Assembly (NCBI RefSeq): GCF_000003815.2
Contig: NC_049981.1
Coordinates: 33,522,072 to 33,586,071, forward strand
Length of the DNA stretch: 64,000 bases
Direction of reading: 5' to 3'
Source of the DNA: Branchiostoma floridae
Lineage: Eukaryota; Chordata; Leptocardii; Amphioxiformes; Branchiostomatidae
In this document: positions 49,901-53,060 of the stretch, in pieces
Layout of the letters: the number at the start of each line of letters is the position of its first letter
How positions within the stretch are numbered: the first letter of the stretch is position 1
The notes under the pieces: generated by a model
What the model saw: only the letters and a program-made list of their open reading frames with translations
What the model was told of the DNA's origin: nothing
Databases searched by the model: none
Made by a program: the position numbers and the translations under genes

Positions 49901-51198
49901 TCAACGTTAGACGTAAGGACCGCAAAATTCTACACGTTCACAACTTAAACGTTAGACGTAAGGACCGCAGATTCCACACGTTTACAAATTTGACATTTTG
50001 CACATCATTAAAAAAAAACAAGACTCACCCGTGCAGACCACACCAACGTCCTCACTGTGCTGACAGTCGTGTATGCCCCATCCGTTGTGACTGCAGTCTT
50101 CGATGTTCGTCTCGGAACCCTCGCAGGCCAAGTCGTCCAGCACGATCTTCCCGGACCCCTCCCCGAAGGCTGCTTGAGATCGGACCTCTTCAGCGCTTTT
50201 GTATCCCAGCTGACGGCAGACCACGTGGGCGTCGTTCATGTCAAAACCGTCGTCACAGACGGTTCCCCACGACCAGTCATACTCCACTTCAACTCTGCCC
50301 TCATGAGGCAAACTTCCATCCTCGAGCTCAATGTCTGAAAAAATACGACAATGAAGGAAAACTTCTGAGTTCTTATTTTATCTGGATTCGATTCAACTCA
50401 GTCTATTTTCTTTTCGAGTTTACGGACATCAAGAACTCATTTCTTTTCGGCTGCCGCATGGATCGCAGCAATGTCTATTTCCGAGTCGAACTTTTGTGTT
50501 ATAATAATGGTACCCTAAATAAACGTAAGTACGTCTATAACATGAAAAAGTCGTTTCGGTAAAGGAACTGGCTTTATGGCCAATGCCCACTTGAGACAAA
50601 CTTACAGTATCTCTTGATATCGGACACCTGATGAAGATGATTTAAGATACATTTTAATGGTATCTCATCAATGTGGATACTGTTGAGTGTTACAGAATAT
50701 AATGATATCAGGTTTTGCCAAGATGTCTTAGTAAAGTAAAATTTGTTGCGAATCACCAGGTAGCTCGAATCACGGAATACAACGATGTTTTTGTTTCGAG
50801 ACAGTATAGTGCACGTAAAACCATATCGTTTCAATAGCACAAAATGCGGTCGTGTCGATATTTCAAAACCGTCCATTACCAAAATAATGAGTCCTTCAAT
50901 ATATTGTAAAAGCCAACTTCTGTCAATACTCGTAATGTATGTTTTAGCCAGAATTTTCTGACCATGTTGAAACTTGAAAAGGATTTGGTAATTAACGTTT
51001 CCTGTGATCTTCAGCGCCATGATTACCCGCGAGGCTGTTGCTTTACTCTTGTAAATATTGACTTGCCTATCGTTAACCATTACTACTACAAAAAGGACTC
51101 TAAACACGAGGTTTACCTTTAGCAGTCACTGAAGCAGTGGTCGCTATCAGCAGCAGGGCCGCCCAGCTCCAGAACCCTGGTGGACCCGGACCCGCCAT
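12782..51198 (-). CDS. large mosaic receptor gene: SP-SRCR-F5/8C x2-FN3 (11)-ZP-furin array-TM
   Basis: Overall span of one gene; the exons are listed separately. The order on the minus strand is signal peptide, SRCR, two F5/8C domains, FN3 domains, ZP, an RVRR array, a transmembrane helix and a short tail. All junctions use GT-AG and the reading phases agree: every extracellular module begins and ends in phase 1. Counting overlapping contig ends once gives 27 exons and 5733 coding bases, exactly divisible by three, or about 1,910 residues. ZP modules polymerise or tether extracellular proteins; F5/8C, SRCR and FN3 bind glycans or proteins; so a cell-surface or egg-coat recognition protein is likely, but this is inference. 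I do not recognise the architecture. As drawn, the scaffold carries FN3-5 to FN3-11 and the ZP exons twice, next to 100-N gaps. Confidence 0.85.
13211..13458. mobile_element. 248 bp MITE, family 1 copy A (receptor intron)
   Basis: 33 bp inverted ends, AAGGTGCACTCTCACTGCAC at the left and its near-inverse (GTGCAGTGAGAGCGCACCTT) at the right. The interior (CTCAACGAATTTCAGAGATA, then TTGTGTATTTTGT) is shared with the copy at 40879-41126. Lies in the intron between the TM and tail exons. Confidence 0.8.
13497..13631 (-). CDS. mosaic receptor exon 26: transmembrane helix
   Basis: 135 bp, phase 1-1. GPAGVPVGTMFGAF then about 23 hydrophobic residues (including LGVVGIMALLIVAVLLVLAF) and a basic stop-transfer, RRKKRQDDDTV. 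Acceptor TGTCCCACAG, donor GTCG|GTAGGT. Extracellular amino-terminus (type I). Confidence 0.88.
13655..14008. repeat. 16 bp minisatellite in receptor intron
   Basis: Tandem AACTTCTGCAAGTTGT with a GCATG variant and an inserted AGT-TTAGT form. It abuts the 223-N gap and continues at 15033-15172. TTGTAACTTCTGCAAG is partly self-complementary. Confidence 0.93.
14009..14231. other. assembly gap, 223 N
   Basis: A sized gap inside or beside the 16 bp minisatellite; its length is not the default 100. Confidence 0.99.
14320..14519 (-). CDS. 3' half of ZP exon 6, transposon-bearing allele
   Basis: Starts at CCGG just after the transposon end (TGTGACAGCG at 14520) and encodes DGQDGRVRR, GQDGRIRR and DGWDGRVRR repeats, then RISQGPFELEFEEEAGA to donor GCAG|GTACGT, phase 1. 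Joined to 18329-18511 across the CCGG duplication the frame is kept, with five repeat sites against seven in the other allele. Confidence 0.8.
14933..15032. other. assembly gap, 100 N
   Basis: A default-size gap between a contig ending in the transposon and a contig starting in the 16 bp minisatellite. Confidence 0.99.
15033..15172. repeat. 16 bp minisatellite, second block
   Basis: Same AACTTCTGCAAGTTGT unit as 13655-14008, at the left end of contig 4. Most likely the same array seen from the other side of the unresolved overlap. Confidence 0.9.
15184..15335. mobile_element. 152 bp fold-back MITE
   Basis: 43 bp inverted ends starting TCTCCAAGCAGATCCTAC and ending in its inverse, CAGATCC-type, ...GGATCTGCTTGGAGA, with about 3 mismatches. 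In the receptor intron between exons 25 and 26. Confidence 0.75.
15675..16113 (-). CDS. ZP exon 6 with seven-fold RVRR array, contig-4 allele (intact)
   Basis: 439 bp, phase 0-1. VYFHCTMIVC, NSRCSQGC closes a 10-cysteine ZP module. It is followed by VRGRR, then DTSG-type 12-residue repeats, each ending GQDGRVRR (one GRDGRVRR): seven RVRR sites in all. It ends QGPFELQFEDEAGA at donor GCAG|GTACTT. In ZP proteins a furin site between the ZP-C and the transmembrane helix (the CFCS) controls release and assembly; here that site is multiplied. GC-rich, with a 36 bp unit. Confidence 0.9.
16553..16661 (-). CDS. ZP exon 5 (ZP-C), contig-4 copy
   Basis: 109 bp, phase 2-0; DGC, EVAATLEKDNGLSNDTAL, VAAFGFPNS. 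Confidence 0.9.
16905..17245 (-). mobile_element. LINE 3' remnant in receptor intron (contig 4)
   Basis: Minus-strand frames read NELHFILECSLYKDLQNAF, then LTKEDLFKYLMSSSN and LEKLCKFVYTCFKK, the terminal region of a non-LTR element protein, ending with AATAAACGTCATTGTCATT. The same insertion is at 19345-19690 on contig 3. Confidence 0.7.
17267..17406 (-). CDS. ZP exon 4 (ZP-C), contig-4 copy
   Basis: 140 bp, phase 0-2; matches 19703-19842 closely. One side of the exon is followed at once by a LINE remnant in the intron. Confidence 0.9.
17666..17768 (-). CDS. ZP exon 3, contig-4 copy
   Basis: 103 bp, phase 2-0; same translation as 20102-20204, offset 2,436 bp. Confidence 0.85.
17996..18095. 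other. assembly gap, 100 N
   Basis: A default-size gap. The base before it (17995) corresponds to 20431 in the neighbouring contig, so the two contigs overlap. Confidence 0.99.
18329..18511 (-). CDS. ZP exon 6 and furin array, contig-3 allele, interrupted by a transposon
   Basis: Begins VYFHCTMIVCFKDNPNSRC, SQGC (last four ZP cysteines), then VRGRR and two QDGRVRR repeats, where the coding sequence is cut at CCGG|TGTGACAGCG. The other half of this exon lies at 14320-14519, beyond the transposon. Confidence 0.85.
18985..19093 (-). CDS. ZP exon 5 (ZP-C), contig-3 copy
   Basis: 109 bp, phase 2-0. Completes DGC, then QVAETLEKDNDLSNDTAL and VAAFGFPNSIEQNL. Differs from the contig-4 copy at three residues. 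Confidence 0.9.
19345..19690 (-). mobile_element. LINE 3' remnant in receptor intron (contig 3)
   Basis: As 16905-17245: NELHFILECSLYKDLQNAF, FKYLMSSSN, VYTC. It is the same insertion seen in both haplotypes, with small indels. Confidence 0.7.
19703..19842 (-). CDS. ZP exon 4 (ZP-C), contig-3 copy
   Basis: 140 bp, phase 0-2. VTPDDRLNFGLSVTSPLDNV, ELFARDCVSTPS, VDIIVDG. The ZP-C hallmark L-x-L-F-x-x-D-C-x-x-T-P is clear, with the fifth ZP Cys. Confidence 0.92.
20102..20204 (-). CDS. ZP exon 3, contig-3 copy
   Basis: 103 bp, phase 2-0. FEIVDAEGEMTLEMRTYKSP and STDFPIK, the ZP linker and start of ZP-C. Donor AAG|GTCGGC is not consensus but the phase fits the next exon. Confidence 0.85.
20615..20787 (-). 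CDS. ZP exon 2 (ZP-N end), contig-3 copy
   Basis: 173 bp, phase 0-2; protein identical to 24366-24538. Joined on the same contig to ZP exons 3-6 below, which gives the continuous ZP module. Confidence 0.92.
21074..21307 (+). mobile_element. LINE 3' end with 12 bp target duplication (contig 3)
   Basis: A 234 bp insert ending ATTAGCCCTTGGGCAAGAAT and TTGCAGTAAACTTATTATT. It is flanked by ACTAAGCTAGTA at 21062-21073 and 21308-21319. The same insertion is at 24825-25058 in contig 2, so it predates the split of the haplotypes. Confidence 0.75.
21344..21525 (-). CDS. ZP exon 1 (ZP-N), contig-3 copy
   Basis: 182 bp, phase 1-0; protein identical to the copy 3,751 bp away at 25095-25276. Confidence 0.92.
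22032..22346 (-). CDS. FN3-11, contig-3 copy, with RRKR loop
   Basis: 315 bp, phase 1-1. Four or so residues differ from 25787-26101 (for example GIDQ for GMDQ, GSGS for GTGS, RQNG for RKNG). The GRRKRS loop is conserved. Confidence 0.9.
22602..22880 (-). CDS. FN3-10, contig-3 allele
   Basis: 279 bp, phase 1-1. AGVEDLEVSWTKDASAQIDS, GTSEDLDPAPGAGDISDIVS, ending GLQNGHTIGTFKTG. It looks like a patchwork: the middle resembles FN3-3 and the E-F part resembles FN3-9. Confidence 0.9.
22917..24030 (+). mobile_element. internally deleted CR1/Jockey-like LINE in receptor intron (contig 3)
   Basis: Antisense to the host gene. Broken frames give ATGPDLIPPWFIKMTASEIA, DTGEIPKDWRDANICAIFKK, SNYRPVSLTCISCKLLEHII and NILTDYQHGFRAKRS: reverse-transcriptase blocks up to the finger/palm region. 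After 23400 comes a low-complexity GGGTTTC/CCTGGG-rich stretch, then the element's end: VQNQAARFCTNTYNRDASV and YFPRTIVEW. The YADD catalytic block is missing, so this copy cannot move by itself. Confidence 0.85.
24222..24321. other. assembly gap, 100 N
   Basis: A default-size gap. The left neighbour ends at a base matching 27983 and the right neighbour starts at a base matching 20571, so the flanking contigs overlap by about 3.65 kb. Confidence 0.99.
24366..24538 (-). CDS. ZP exon 2 (ZP-N end), contig-2 copy
   Basis: 173 bp, phase 0-2. ISGEDKFIFSNEAIADEV, VSLPFQCEF with the fourth ZP-N Cys, ending FVIPPP. Lies 44 bp from a contig end (24322). Confidence 0.92.
24825..25058 (+). mobile_element. 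LINE 3' end with 12 bp target duplication (contig 2)
   Basis: Other copy of the insertion at 21074-21307, with the same ACTAAGCTAGTA flanks. Confidence 0.75.
25095..25276 (-). CDS. ZP exon 1 (ZP-N), contig-2 copy
   Basis: 182 bp, phase 1-0. ESAVVNVECAEGIMTIAIPR, LLNASC, TRLEECGT: the first three ZP-N cysteines and the closing CGT motif. Donor CAG|GTGAGG. Confidence 0.92.
25787..26101 (-). CDS. FN3-11, contig-2 copy, with RRKR loop
   Basis: 315 bp, phase 1-1, 12 codons longer than its sisters. LTLDGGGMDQLVVSWGKAQG, SGLLPGISYTITLTSFQP, then a loop NAGRRKRSEQDR before GVITRTFRTG. RRKR|S (25836-25847) fits the furin consensus R-X-K/R-R. This is the last FN3 before the ZP domain. Confidence 0.9.
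26358..26633 (-). CDS. FN3-10, contig-2 allele
   Basis: 276 bp, phase 1-1. AGVDDLEVSWTKDPDFQIDS, GTPNNLDPAPAADVTSTTVS, ending GRQNGHTIGTFKTG. One codon shorter than, and about 20 residues different from, the contig-3 copy at 22602-22880, although the surrounding introns are almost identical. Donor ACAG|GTGGGC. Confidence 0.9.
26668..27780 (+). mobile_element. internally deleted CR1/Jockey-like LINE in receptor intron (contig 2)
   Basis: The same insertion as 22917-24030 in the other haplotype, about 97-98% alike by eye, with further frame breaks (a stop in the KDW segment). Confidence 0.85.
28145..28423 (-). CDS. FN3-9, contig-2 copy
   Basis: 279 bp, phase 1-1; translation identical to 33382-33660. 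Confidence 0.9.
28772..29050 (-). CDS. FN3-8, contig-2 copy, with conversion tract
   Basis: 279 bp, phase 1-1. The first half is FN3-8 (LEVAWSKRDGYQIGSY); the second half is FN3-9 sequence (DDLSDIVSGLLPYTSYTL). The switch is at about 28895 in the plus-strand coordinates, and the FN3-9-like tract runs out into the intron to about 28740. Confidence 0.9.
29139..29458. repeat. compound GT microsatellite (contig-2 copy)
   Basis: (GT)n broken by TACGTATG and TTGTG units, about 320 bp, in the intron between FN3-8 and FN3-7. The contig-1 copy is twice as long. Confidence 0.95.
29870..30148 (-). CDS. FN3-7, contig-2 copy
   Basis: 279 bp, phase 1-1; translation identical to 35400-35678. Confidence 0.9.
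30590..31470. repeat. dispersed AT-rich repeat, contig-2 copy
   Basis: A block with TTAATTA-rich arms and a terminal part bearing ACAATCCGTCAAAC, GAGTTATTCCCTTT, GCCGCTAGGGGG (twice). The same terminal part returns at 36130-37000 (allelic), 46060-46340 and 58870-59115, so this is an interspersed element of unknown class. Confidence 0.65.
31650..31872. other. assembly gap, 223 N
   Basis: A sized gap. The other haplotype has 222 bp (37178-37399) between the same flanking bases, so the missing sequence is effectively known. Confidence 0.97.
31956..32234 (-). CDS. FN3-6, contig-2 copy
   Basis: 279 bp, phase 1-1. As exon 14 but with GTPVDLDPAPTAGTTSATVS and TTYILTL. Six replacements are clustered in the second half. 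Confidence 0.88.
33189..33194 (-). CDS. FN3-5, contig-2 copy, cut by a gap (6 bp visible)
   Basis: Only the last six exon bases and the donor ACAG|GTGGGT are present before the 100-N gap. The intron beyond matches that of FN3-5 at 38921, so this is the other copy of that exon. Confidence 0.7.
33195..33294. other. assembly gap, 100 N
   Basis: A default-size gap between contigs whose ends overlap by about 5 kb (28057-33194 matches 33295-38926 or so). Confidence 0.99.
33382..33660 (-). CDS. mosaic receptor exon 17: FN3-9, contig-1 copy
   Basis: 279 bp, phase 1-1. LEVSWTKAEGVQIDSYTLSY, DDLSDIVSGLLPYTSYTL. Protein identical to the copy at 28145-28423. Lies 87 bp from the contig end at 33295. Confidence 0.9.
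34009..34287 (-). CDS. mosaic receptor exon 16: FN3-8, contig-1 copy
   Basis: 279 bp, phase 1-1. LEVAWSKRDGYQIGSYILSY, then AAGTTSATVSGLLPYTSYNI. The first half equals the copy at 28772-29050; the second half differs at ten residues because of a conversion tract in that copy. Confidence 0.9.
34380..34988. repeat. compound GT/GC microsatellite (contig-1 copy)
   Basis: (GT)n with TACGTATG interruptions, about 600 bp, and a pure (GC)n run at 34935-34962. Alternating purine-pyrimidine DNA of this length is a strong Z-DNA candidate. Confidence 0.95.
35400..35678 (-). CDS. mosaic receptor exon 15: FN3-7, contig-1 copy
   Basis: 279 bp, phase 1-1. LEVSWTKEAGVQIDSYILSY, SGLLPYANYTITL. The protein is identical to the copy at 29870-30148. 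Confidence 0.9.
36120..37000. repeat. dispersed AT-rich repeat, contig-1 copy
   Basis: The allelic counterpart of 30590-31470. Confidence 0.65.
37483..37761 (-). CDS. mosaic receptor exon 14: FN3-6, contig-1 copy
   Basis: 279 bp, phase 1-1. VRTGATDLEVSWTEEDGDKI, PGLLPDTTYTITLTSSDD. A stronger donor, GTAAGT, three bases further on would add one residue and keep the phase. Six residues differ from the copy at 31956-32234. Confidence 0.9.
38222..38440 (+). mobile_element. 219 bp LINE 3' end present in one haplotype only
   Basis: Contains GAAAATGTGGGGCTTTTCGT and ends ATTAGCCCTCGGGCACGAAT, TTGCAAATAAACTTCTTAT. Flanked by CTTATTTA at 38214-38221 and 38441-38448. Contig 2 has the empty site, a single CTTATTTA at 32687-32694. 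Confidence 0.85.
38921..39196 (-). CDS. mosaic receptor exon 13: FN3-5
   Basis: 276 bp, phase 1-1. Includes AGVDDLEVSWTKDPDFQIDS, a segment identical to the contig-2 allele of FN3-10, and a distinct carboxy-end, GGLSKTYETG. The overlapping copy on the neighbouring contig is cut by a gap at 33195. Confidence 0.9.
39511..39789 (-). CDS. mosaic receptor exon 12: FN3-4
   Basis: 279 bp, phase 1-1. VEVFWQTSDDLQIGSYILSY, TGLLPYTSYTITLTYFDDD. Ends in ACAA|GTGGGT instead of ACAG, which changes the junction residue but keeps the phase. Confidence 0.88.
40188..40327. mobile_element. 140 bp MITE with perfect 37 bp ends
   Basis: Ends TAGCCTCCATAGCAGGCTCT inverted at the right, 37 of 37 bp matching. Flanks GGCATGCCT and GGCTTGCCT look like an 8-9 bp target duplication with one change, as in hAT elements. 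The related introns at about 30450 and 35980 lack it. Confidence 0.82.
40503..40781 (-). CDS. mosaic receptor exon 11: FN3-3
   Basis: 279 bp, phase 1-1. Contains KVSWTKEAGAQIDSYSLSYE and TVSGLLIYKSYTITL. Its middle (AQIDSYSLSYE, GTSEDL) is shared with the contig-3 allele of FN3-10. Confidence 0.9.
40879..41126. mobile_element. 248 bp MITE, family 1 copy B
   Basis: A perfect 51 bp inverted end beginning AAGGCCCCCTCTCACTTGAC, with TTA-type flanks. The interior is shared with 13211-13458 and the length is identical. Confidence 0.88.
41217..41495 (-). CDS. mosaic receptor exon 10: FN3-2
   Basis: 279 bp, phase 1-1. LTGLTLDDAGINSLTVDW, RYSLRYELAGGS, TVSGLLAYTEYTLTLTSYD. Acceptor TTTCAG, donor ACAG|GTGGGT. 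Confidence 0.88.
41540..41835 (-). mobile_element. LINE 3' remnant
   Basis: Minus-strand frame: TKDELFVYIMTARDNIVQQK, LCEFVYTYFKKRE, then a tail with GCAAATAAAGATCACTT. Same family as 16905-17245 and 54360-54760. Confidence 0.65.
42530..42710 (+). mobile_element. LINE 3' end fragment
   Basis: GAAAATGTGGGGCTTTTCGT...ATTAGCCCTCGGGCACGAAC, TTGCAAATAAACTTCTTAT: the same tail as the polymorphic insertion at 38222. Confidence 0.75.
42714..42908. mobile_element. 195 bp palindromic MITE, family 2 copy A
   Basis: About 78 bp inverted arms: CTCACATTAGGCGCGATT, GGACGAAGAGTCTGCGAGCT, GGAGGCATGACCCTGA on the left and the inverse on the right, with a GAAATGGCAGAGTTCCCC centre. Confidence 0.85.
43016..43288 (-). 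CDS. mosaic receptor exon 9: FN3-1
   Basis: 273 bp, phase 1-1. LSGLTLDDVGKDHLSVSW at the B strand, YSLSYRED, TVSGLQADTDYHLVLY in the E-F region. The most divergent of the FN3 set, and the nearest to the F5/8C domains. Donor CAG|GTTGGT is weaker than usual. Confidence 0.85.
43899..44037 (-). CDS. mosaic receptor exon 8: second F5/8C domain, part 3
   Basis: 139 bp, phase 0-1. IFAGNTDASTAVTNEL, ARYVRFVVQEWNG, MRFDVAGC. Donor CACCG|GTAGGT. Confidence 0.9.
44358..44501 (-). CDS. mosaic receptor exon 7: second F5/8C domain, part 2
   Basis: 144 bp, phase 0-0; VDLGMRTQVTG, WITFYKLQYSDDGTRW, VGSDGSDK. Introns on both sides resemble those of the first F5/8C copy, so the whole three-exon block was duplicated in tandem. 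Confidence 0.9.
44665..44712. repeat. 48 bp perfect hairpin in receptor intron
   Basis: TTTTTCACCTCAATAATACC with its inverse across a TGTT loop. The duplicated intron at 47429-47475 has only one arm, so the hairpin arose after the F5/8C duplication. Confidence 0.7.
44937..45094 (-). CDS. mosaic receptor exon 6: second F5/8C domain, part 1
   Basis: 158 bp, phase 1-0. Begins GCNSDPLGV; ends NRIGEWLQ. Nearly the same as exon 3 apart from the short insertion there. Confidence 0.9.
45095..46658. other. receptor intron between the two F5/8C domains
   Basis: No exon seen. 46060-46340 is a copy of the dispersed element with ACAATCCGTCCACCC, GAGTTATTCCCTTT and GGAGGCCCATT. The remainder is unique-looking. 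Confidence 0.5.
46659..46797 (-). CDS. mosaic receptor exon 5: first F5/8C domain, part 3
   Basis: 139 bp, phase 0-1. IFAGNTDDSTAVTNELENPV, then ARYVRFVVQEWNG, MRAEVTGC: the typical F5/8C carboxy-end with its closing Cys. Donor CACCG|GTAAGC. Confidence 0.92.
47121..47264 (-). CDS. mosaic receptor exon 4: first F5/8C domain, part 2
   Basis: 144 bp, phase 0-0. VDLGVAARVTGTIIQG then WITSYKLQYSEDGTSW and YVGSDGSEK, the central strands of an F5/8C domain. Donor AAG|GTAACT. Confidence 0.9.
47629..47801 (-). CDS. mosaic receptor exon 3: first F5/8C domain, part 1
   Basis: 173 bp, phase 1-0. Begins GCEDPLGV, with the first conserved Cys of discoidin domains, then ITASSSLPDHPPHAGRLDS and NSYWAAG, ending GEWLQ. 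Carries an 8-residue PPDSPGGR-type insertion absent from the second domain. Donor CAG|GTATTT. Confidence 0.9.
47853..48037. mobile_element. 185 bp palindromic MITE, family 2 copy B
   Basis: The same arms (AGGAGGCATGACCCTGA, TTAGAGCTCGCAGAC) with the centre in the opposite orientation to 42714-42908. The left end is eroded. In the intron between SRCR and F5/8C-1. Confidence 0.82.
48268..48560. mobile_element. one end of the CAGTTCAGTTCAGTTCAT MITE family
   Basis: CAGTTCAGTTCAGTTCAT then CCTCATATGAGGTGCCATTA. It matches the inverse of the right end of 503-898. The other end was not found; the 45 bp minisatellite begins just beyond. Confidence 0.5.
48590..49985. repeat. 45 bp minisatellite, 31 copies, receptor intron
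   Basis: Unit AACTTAAACGTTAGACGTAA, GGACCGCAGAATTCTACACG, TTCAC. Variants are arranged in order: units 3-7 are repeated as units 10-14, a seven-unit (315 bp) higher-order copy. The array lies in the intron just 3' of the SRCR exon. A plus-strand frame of 682 codons (repeat NLNVRRKDRRILHVH) runs through it and on into the antisense of the SRCR exon. Confidence 0.95.
50029..50334 (-). CDS. mosaic receptor exon 2: SRCR domain
   Basis: 306 bp, phase 1-1. After DIELEDGSLPHEGRVEV come the SRCR hallmarks WGTVCDDGFD, VVCRQLGY, LACEGSE, DCSHNGWG and VGVVC. Six cysteines fit the group A pattern, yet the domain is in one exon, which is the group B gene layout in vertebrates. Acceptor TTTTTCAG, donor CACGG|GTGAGT. 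Confidence 0.92.
51117..51198 (-). CDS. mosaic receptor exon 1: signal peptide
   Basis: ATG at 51198 in a good context (ACGATGG). It encodes MAGPGPPGFWSWAALLLIAT followed by TASVTAK; the core is hydrophobic, with likely cleavage after SVTA. Donor AAAG|GTAAAC, phase 1. A 137 bp MITE lies only about 90 bp upstream. Confidence 0.85.
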
Positions 51199-51288
51199 CG
51201 TGTCAGCGCGCACCTGCTGGACACCAGGTCAAAGTATCAGTTAGGGGTGAATATTGTCGTCCCGGAAGTTCACAATATCAATGATATA

Positions 51289-51425
51289 CATATAGAATAC
51301 AACACGGTGTATTCCGTATCACCCAAGGTATCAGCCCGACCGCCGAAGGCCGGAGGGTGATCCGACCCGCGGGAGGGCTGAGACCAAGGGTGATGCGGAA
51401 TACACCGTGTTGTATTTTATATATG
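51289..51425. mobile_element. 137 bp MITE upstream of the receptor start
   Basis: ~50 bp inverted ends: AATACAACACGGTGTATTCC at the left and GGAATACACCGTGTTGTATT at the right. It starts 91 bp upstream of the receptor's start codon, so it may form part of the promoter. Confidence 0.82.
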
Positions 51426-52040
51426 TCATACCCACCTGAGAAACCTATGTTTTGATGCGAAATGCGCCAGAAGTTGAACAAATTTGGTGCCCTCGAACAA
51501 AAAGGTGTTGCAACAGCAATGTTCCAACGTCCGAATCAGGTATTCGAATTGCCAATCGTGCCGTATTCGGCCCTCTAGAAACGGTTCGATTTACTCCGAA
51601 TGGAGCCTGTGTGATACGCCTTTCGAACCTGTGCGATACGGAAGCGTACGGCCCGGTCCGGAACACCCGTATCGAACGTTTTCGCGTCACAGGTATGACA
51701 TAAACAAATTTATTCATTTTCATATTTAATTACAAACAATTTAACATAATTCAAAAGAGTCAAATTCTGCTTGGATGCGTTCAGACGAACGAGTAAACTG
51801 CAGCTAGCTTTATAATAATAGAATGGATTGCAGCTACTTCTAACTCAGAACCGAGTTTGGTGGGACGGCAATCACGACCAAAGTCATGGGAAGGTCCTGA
51901 CTGTCACGGAAGCTTTACGTGTAGCTGGGATCCTGTCGGGCCACAATAGCCACGAGTCCTGCGTTACACGTTGAGCCTATAATTGACCGATCCCAAAACT
52001 CCGCCCCCTGTTCGTCAGGGTAAAAGCACTTGCATACATG
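51426..52040. other. non-coding flank of the receptor gene
   Basis: Contains ATGTCATACCCACCTG at 51423 and CAGGTATGACAT near 51690, possibly eroded inverted ends of another element. No gene. Confidence 0.4.
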
Positions 52041-52044
52041 CCGC

Positions 52045-52260
52045 TGGTAAGATCTAACCTTGAATAAGCTGCAACAGTATGGGATCCGTGCACGAAGAAA
52101 ACTGGATAGAATGCAGAAAAGATTCTGCACAAACAACTACAACATGGATGCTAGCGTTACCAAAAGTGAAAATAGACAGACGAAAAACGTCAAGACCTTG
52201 CATGATGTACAAACTAAGCCGTACCGACTGATAAGTATCTAACACCAGCTCAAAATAGAA
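52045..52260 (+). mobile_element. LINE 3' fragment
   Basis: Reads LDRMQKRFCTNNYNMDASVT, close to the FCTNTYNRDASVTK of the receptor-intron LINE, then decays. A heavily damaged copy of the same family. Confidence 0.7.
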
Positions 52261-52479
52261 CAAGAAACAGTCCTGCCTTCAGGTACCAGTGTTACCAACC
52301 TAGGATTAATGTTTCGGAACTGCCAGACGGCAAAAGACTGTAGTCCTAATGGATGTGAGGCCGTGTGCGGCTGAGATGTACTGTATTGTGCAACTTATAA
52401 TGATTATTAGATAAATGACTAAGTACTCAGGGTTATAAGAGCCTCTGTAAAAATAAAAGCGTCCCGATTGGTTTGGATG

Positions 52480-53060
52480 CTGGTCCGGGACAGCAACTGT
52501 GTCCAATTGCAACTGTGTGCGGCTGAGATGACGGGGCATTGCATGGGCAGAACCCTACGATTACGGCTGCGTTTTTGGTGCAGCTGAGCAAGTCAGGCAG
52601 CTCAAAATAAGAATTCGAAACACTTCTGCTAACTTCTGTTTTCCACGTATTTGAATATCCCGCCGTCCCTAGCCTTTTTGTGGGGTAATATCTCAGTTTC
52701 ATAAAGTAAACCTTAATATGGAAAAGAAGAATATCTTTGACTTACAAACGTGCGTTACAGAATTATCGTAACCAGGCGAATCAGCCTGCGAGCGTCTCTC
52801 ACGAAGGAACTTTTATTTGCTTGGAGTTGGACCACGGCTTCACATTCTTATTGGATGATGGAGATGCCATGGTCTGGTATGATTATCGGGCTACAATGGG
52901 CAAGTCAGGCAGCAAGGATACGAACGAAAGAACAAACCACCGCTGTAAACTTCTGTTTTCCACCTGTTTGAATATGGAACCAACCCTAGCAAATCCTGCC
53001 GTCCCTAGTCTTTTTATGGGTCGACAGTCGACTACTGGCAAAGGAAATGATAGTTTTGAT
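52480..53060. repeat. imperfect direct repeat, ~150 bp, twice
   Basis: AAGTCAGGCAGC...ACTTCTGTTTTCCACGTATT...CCGCCGTCCCTAGCCTTTTT (52588-52690) recurs as 52899-53025 with changes. Probably remnants of one mobile element. The frame of 121 codons at 52737-53102 looks like antisense of this repeat and not a gene. Confidence 0.45.

Noticed and set aside
50574-51107. 177-codon minus-strand ORF between the signal-peptide and SRCR exons
   Set aside because: It lies in the intron, reads straight through the splice donor region in another frame, and its composition is not domain-like. No repeat or homology was recognised.
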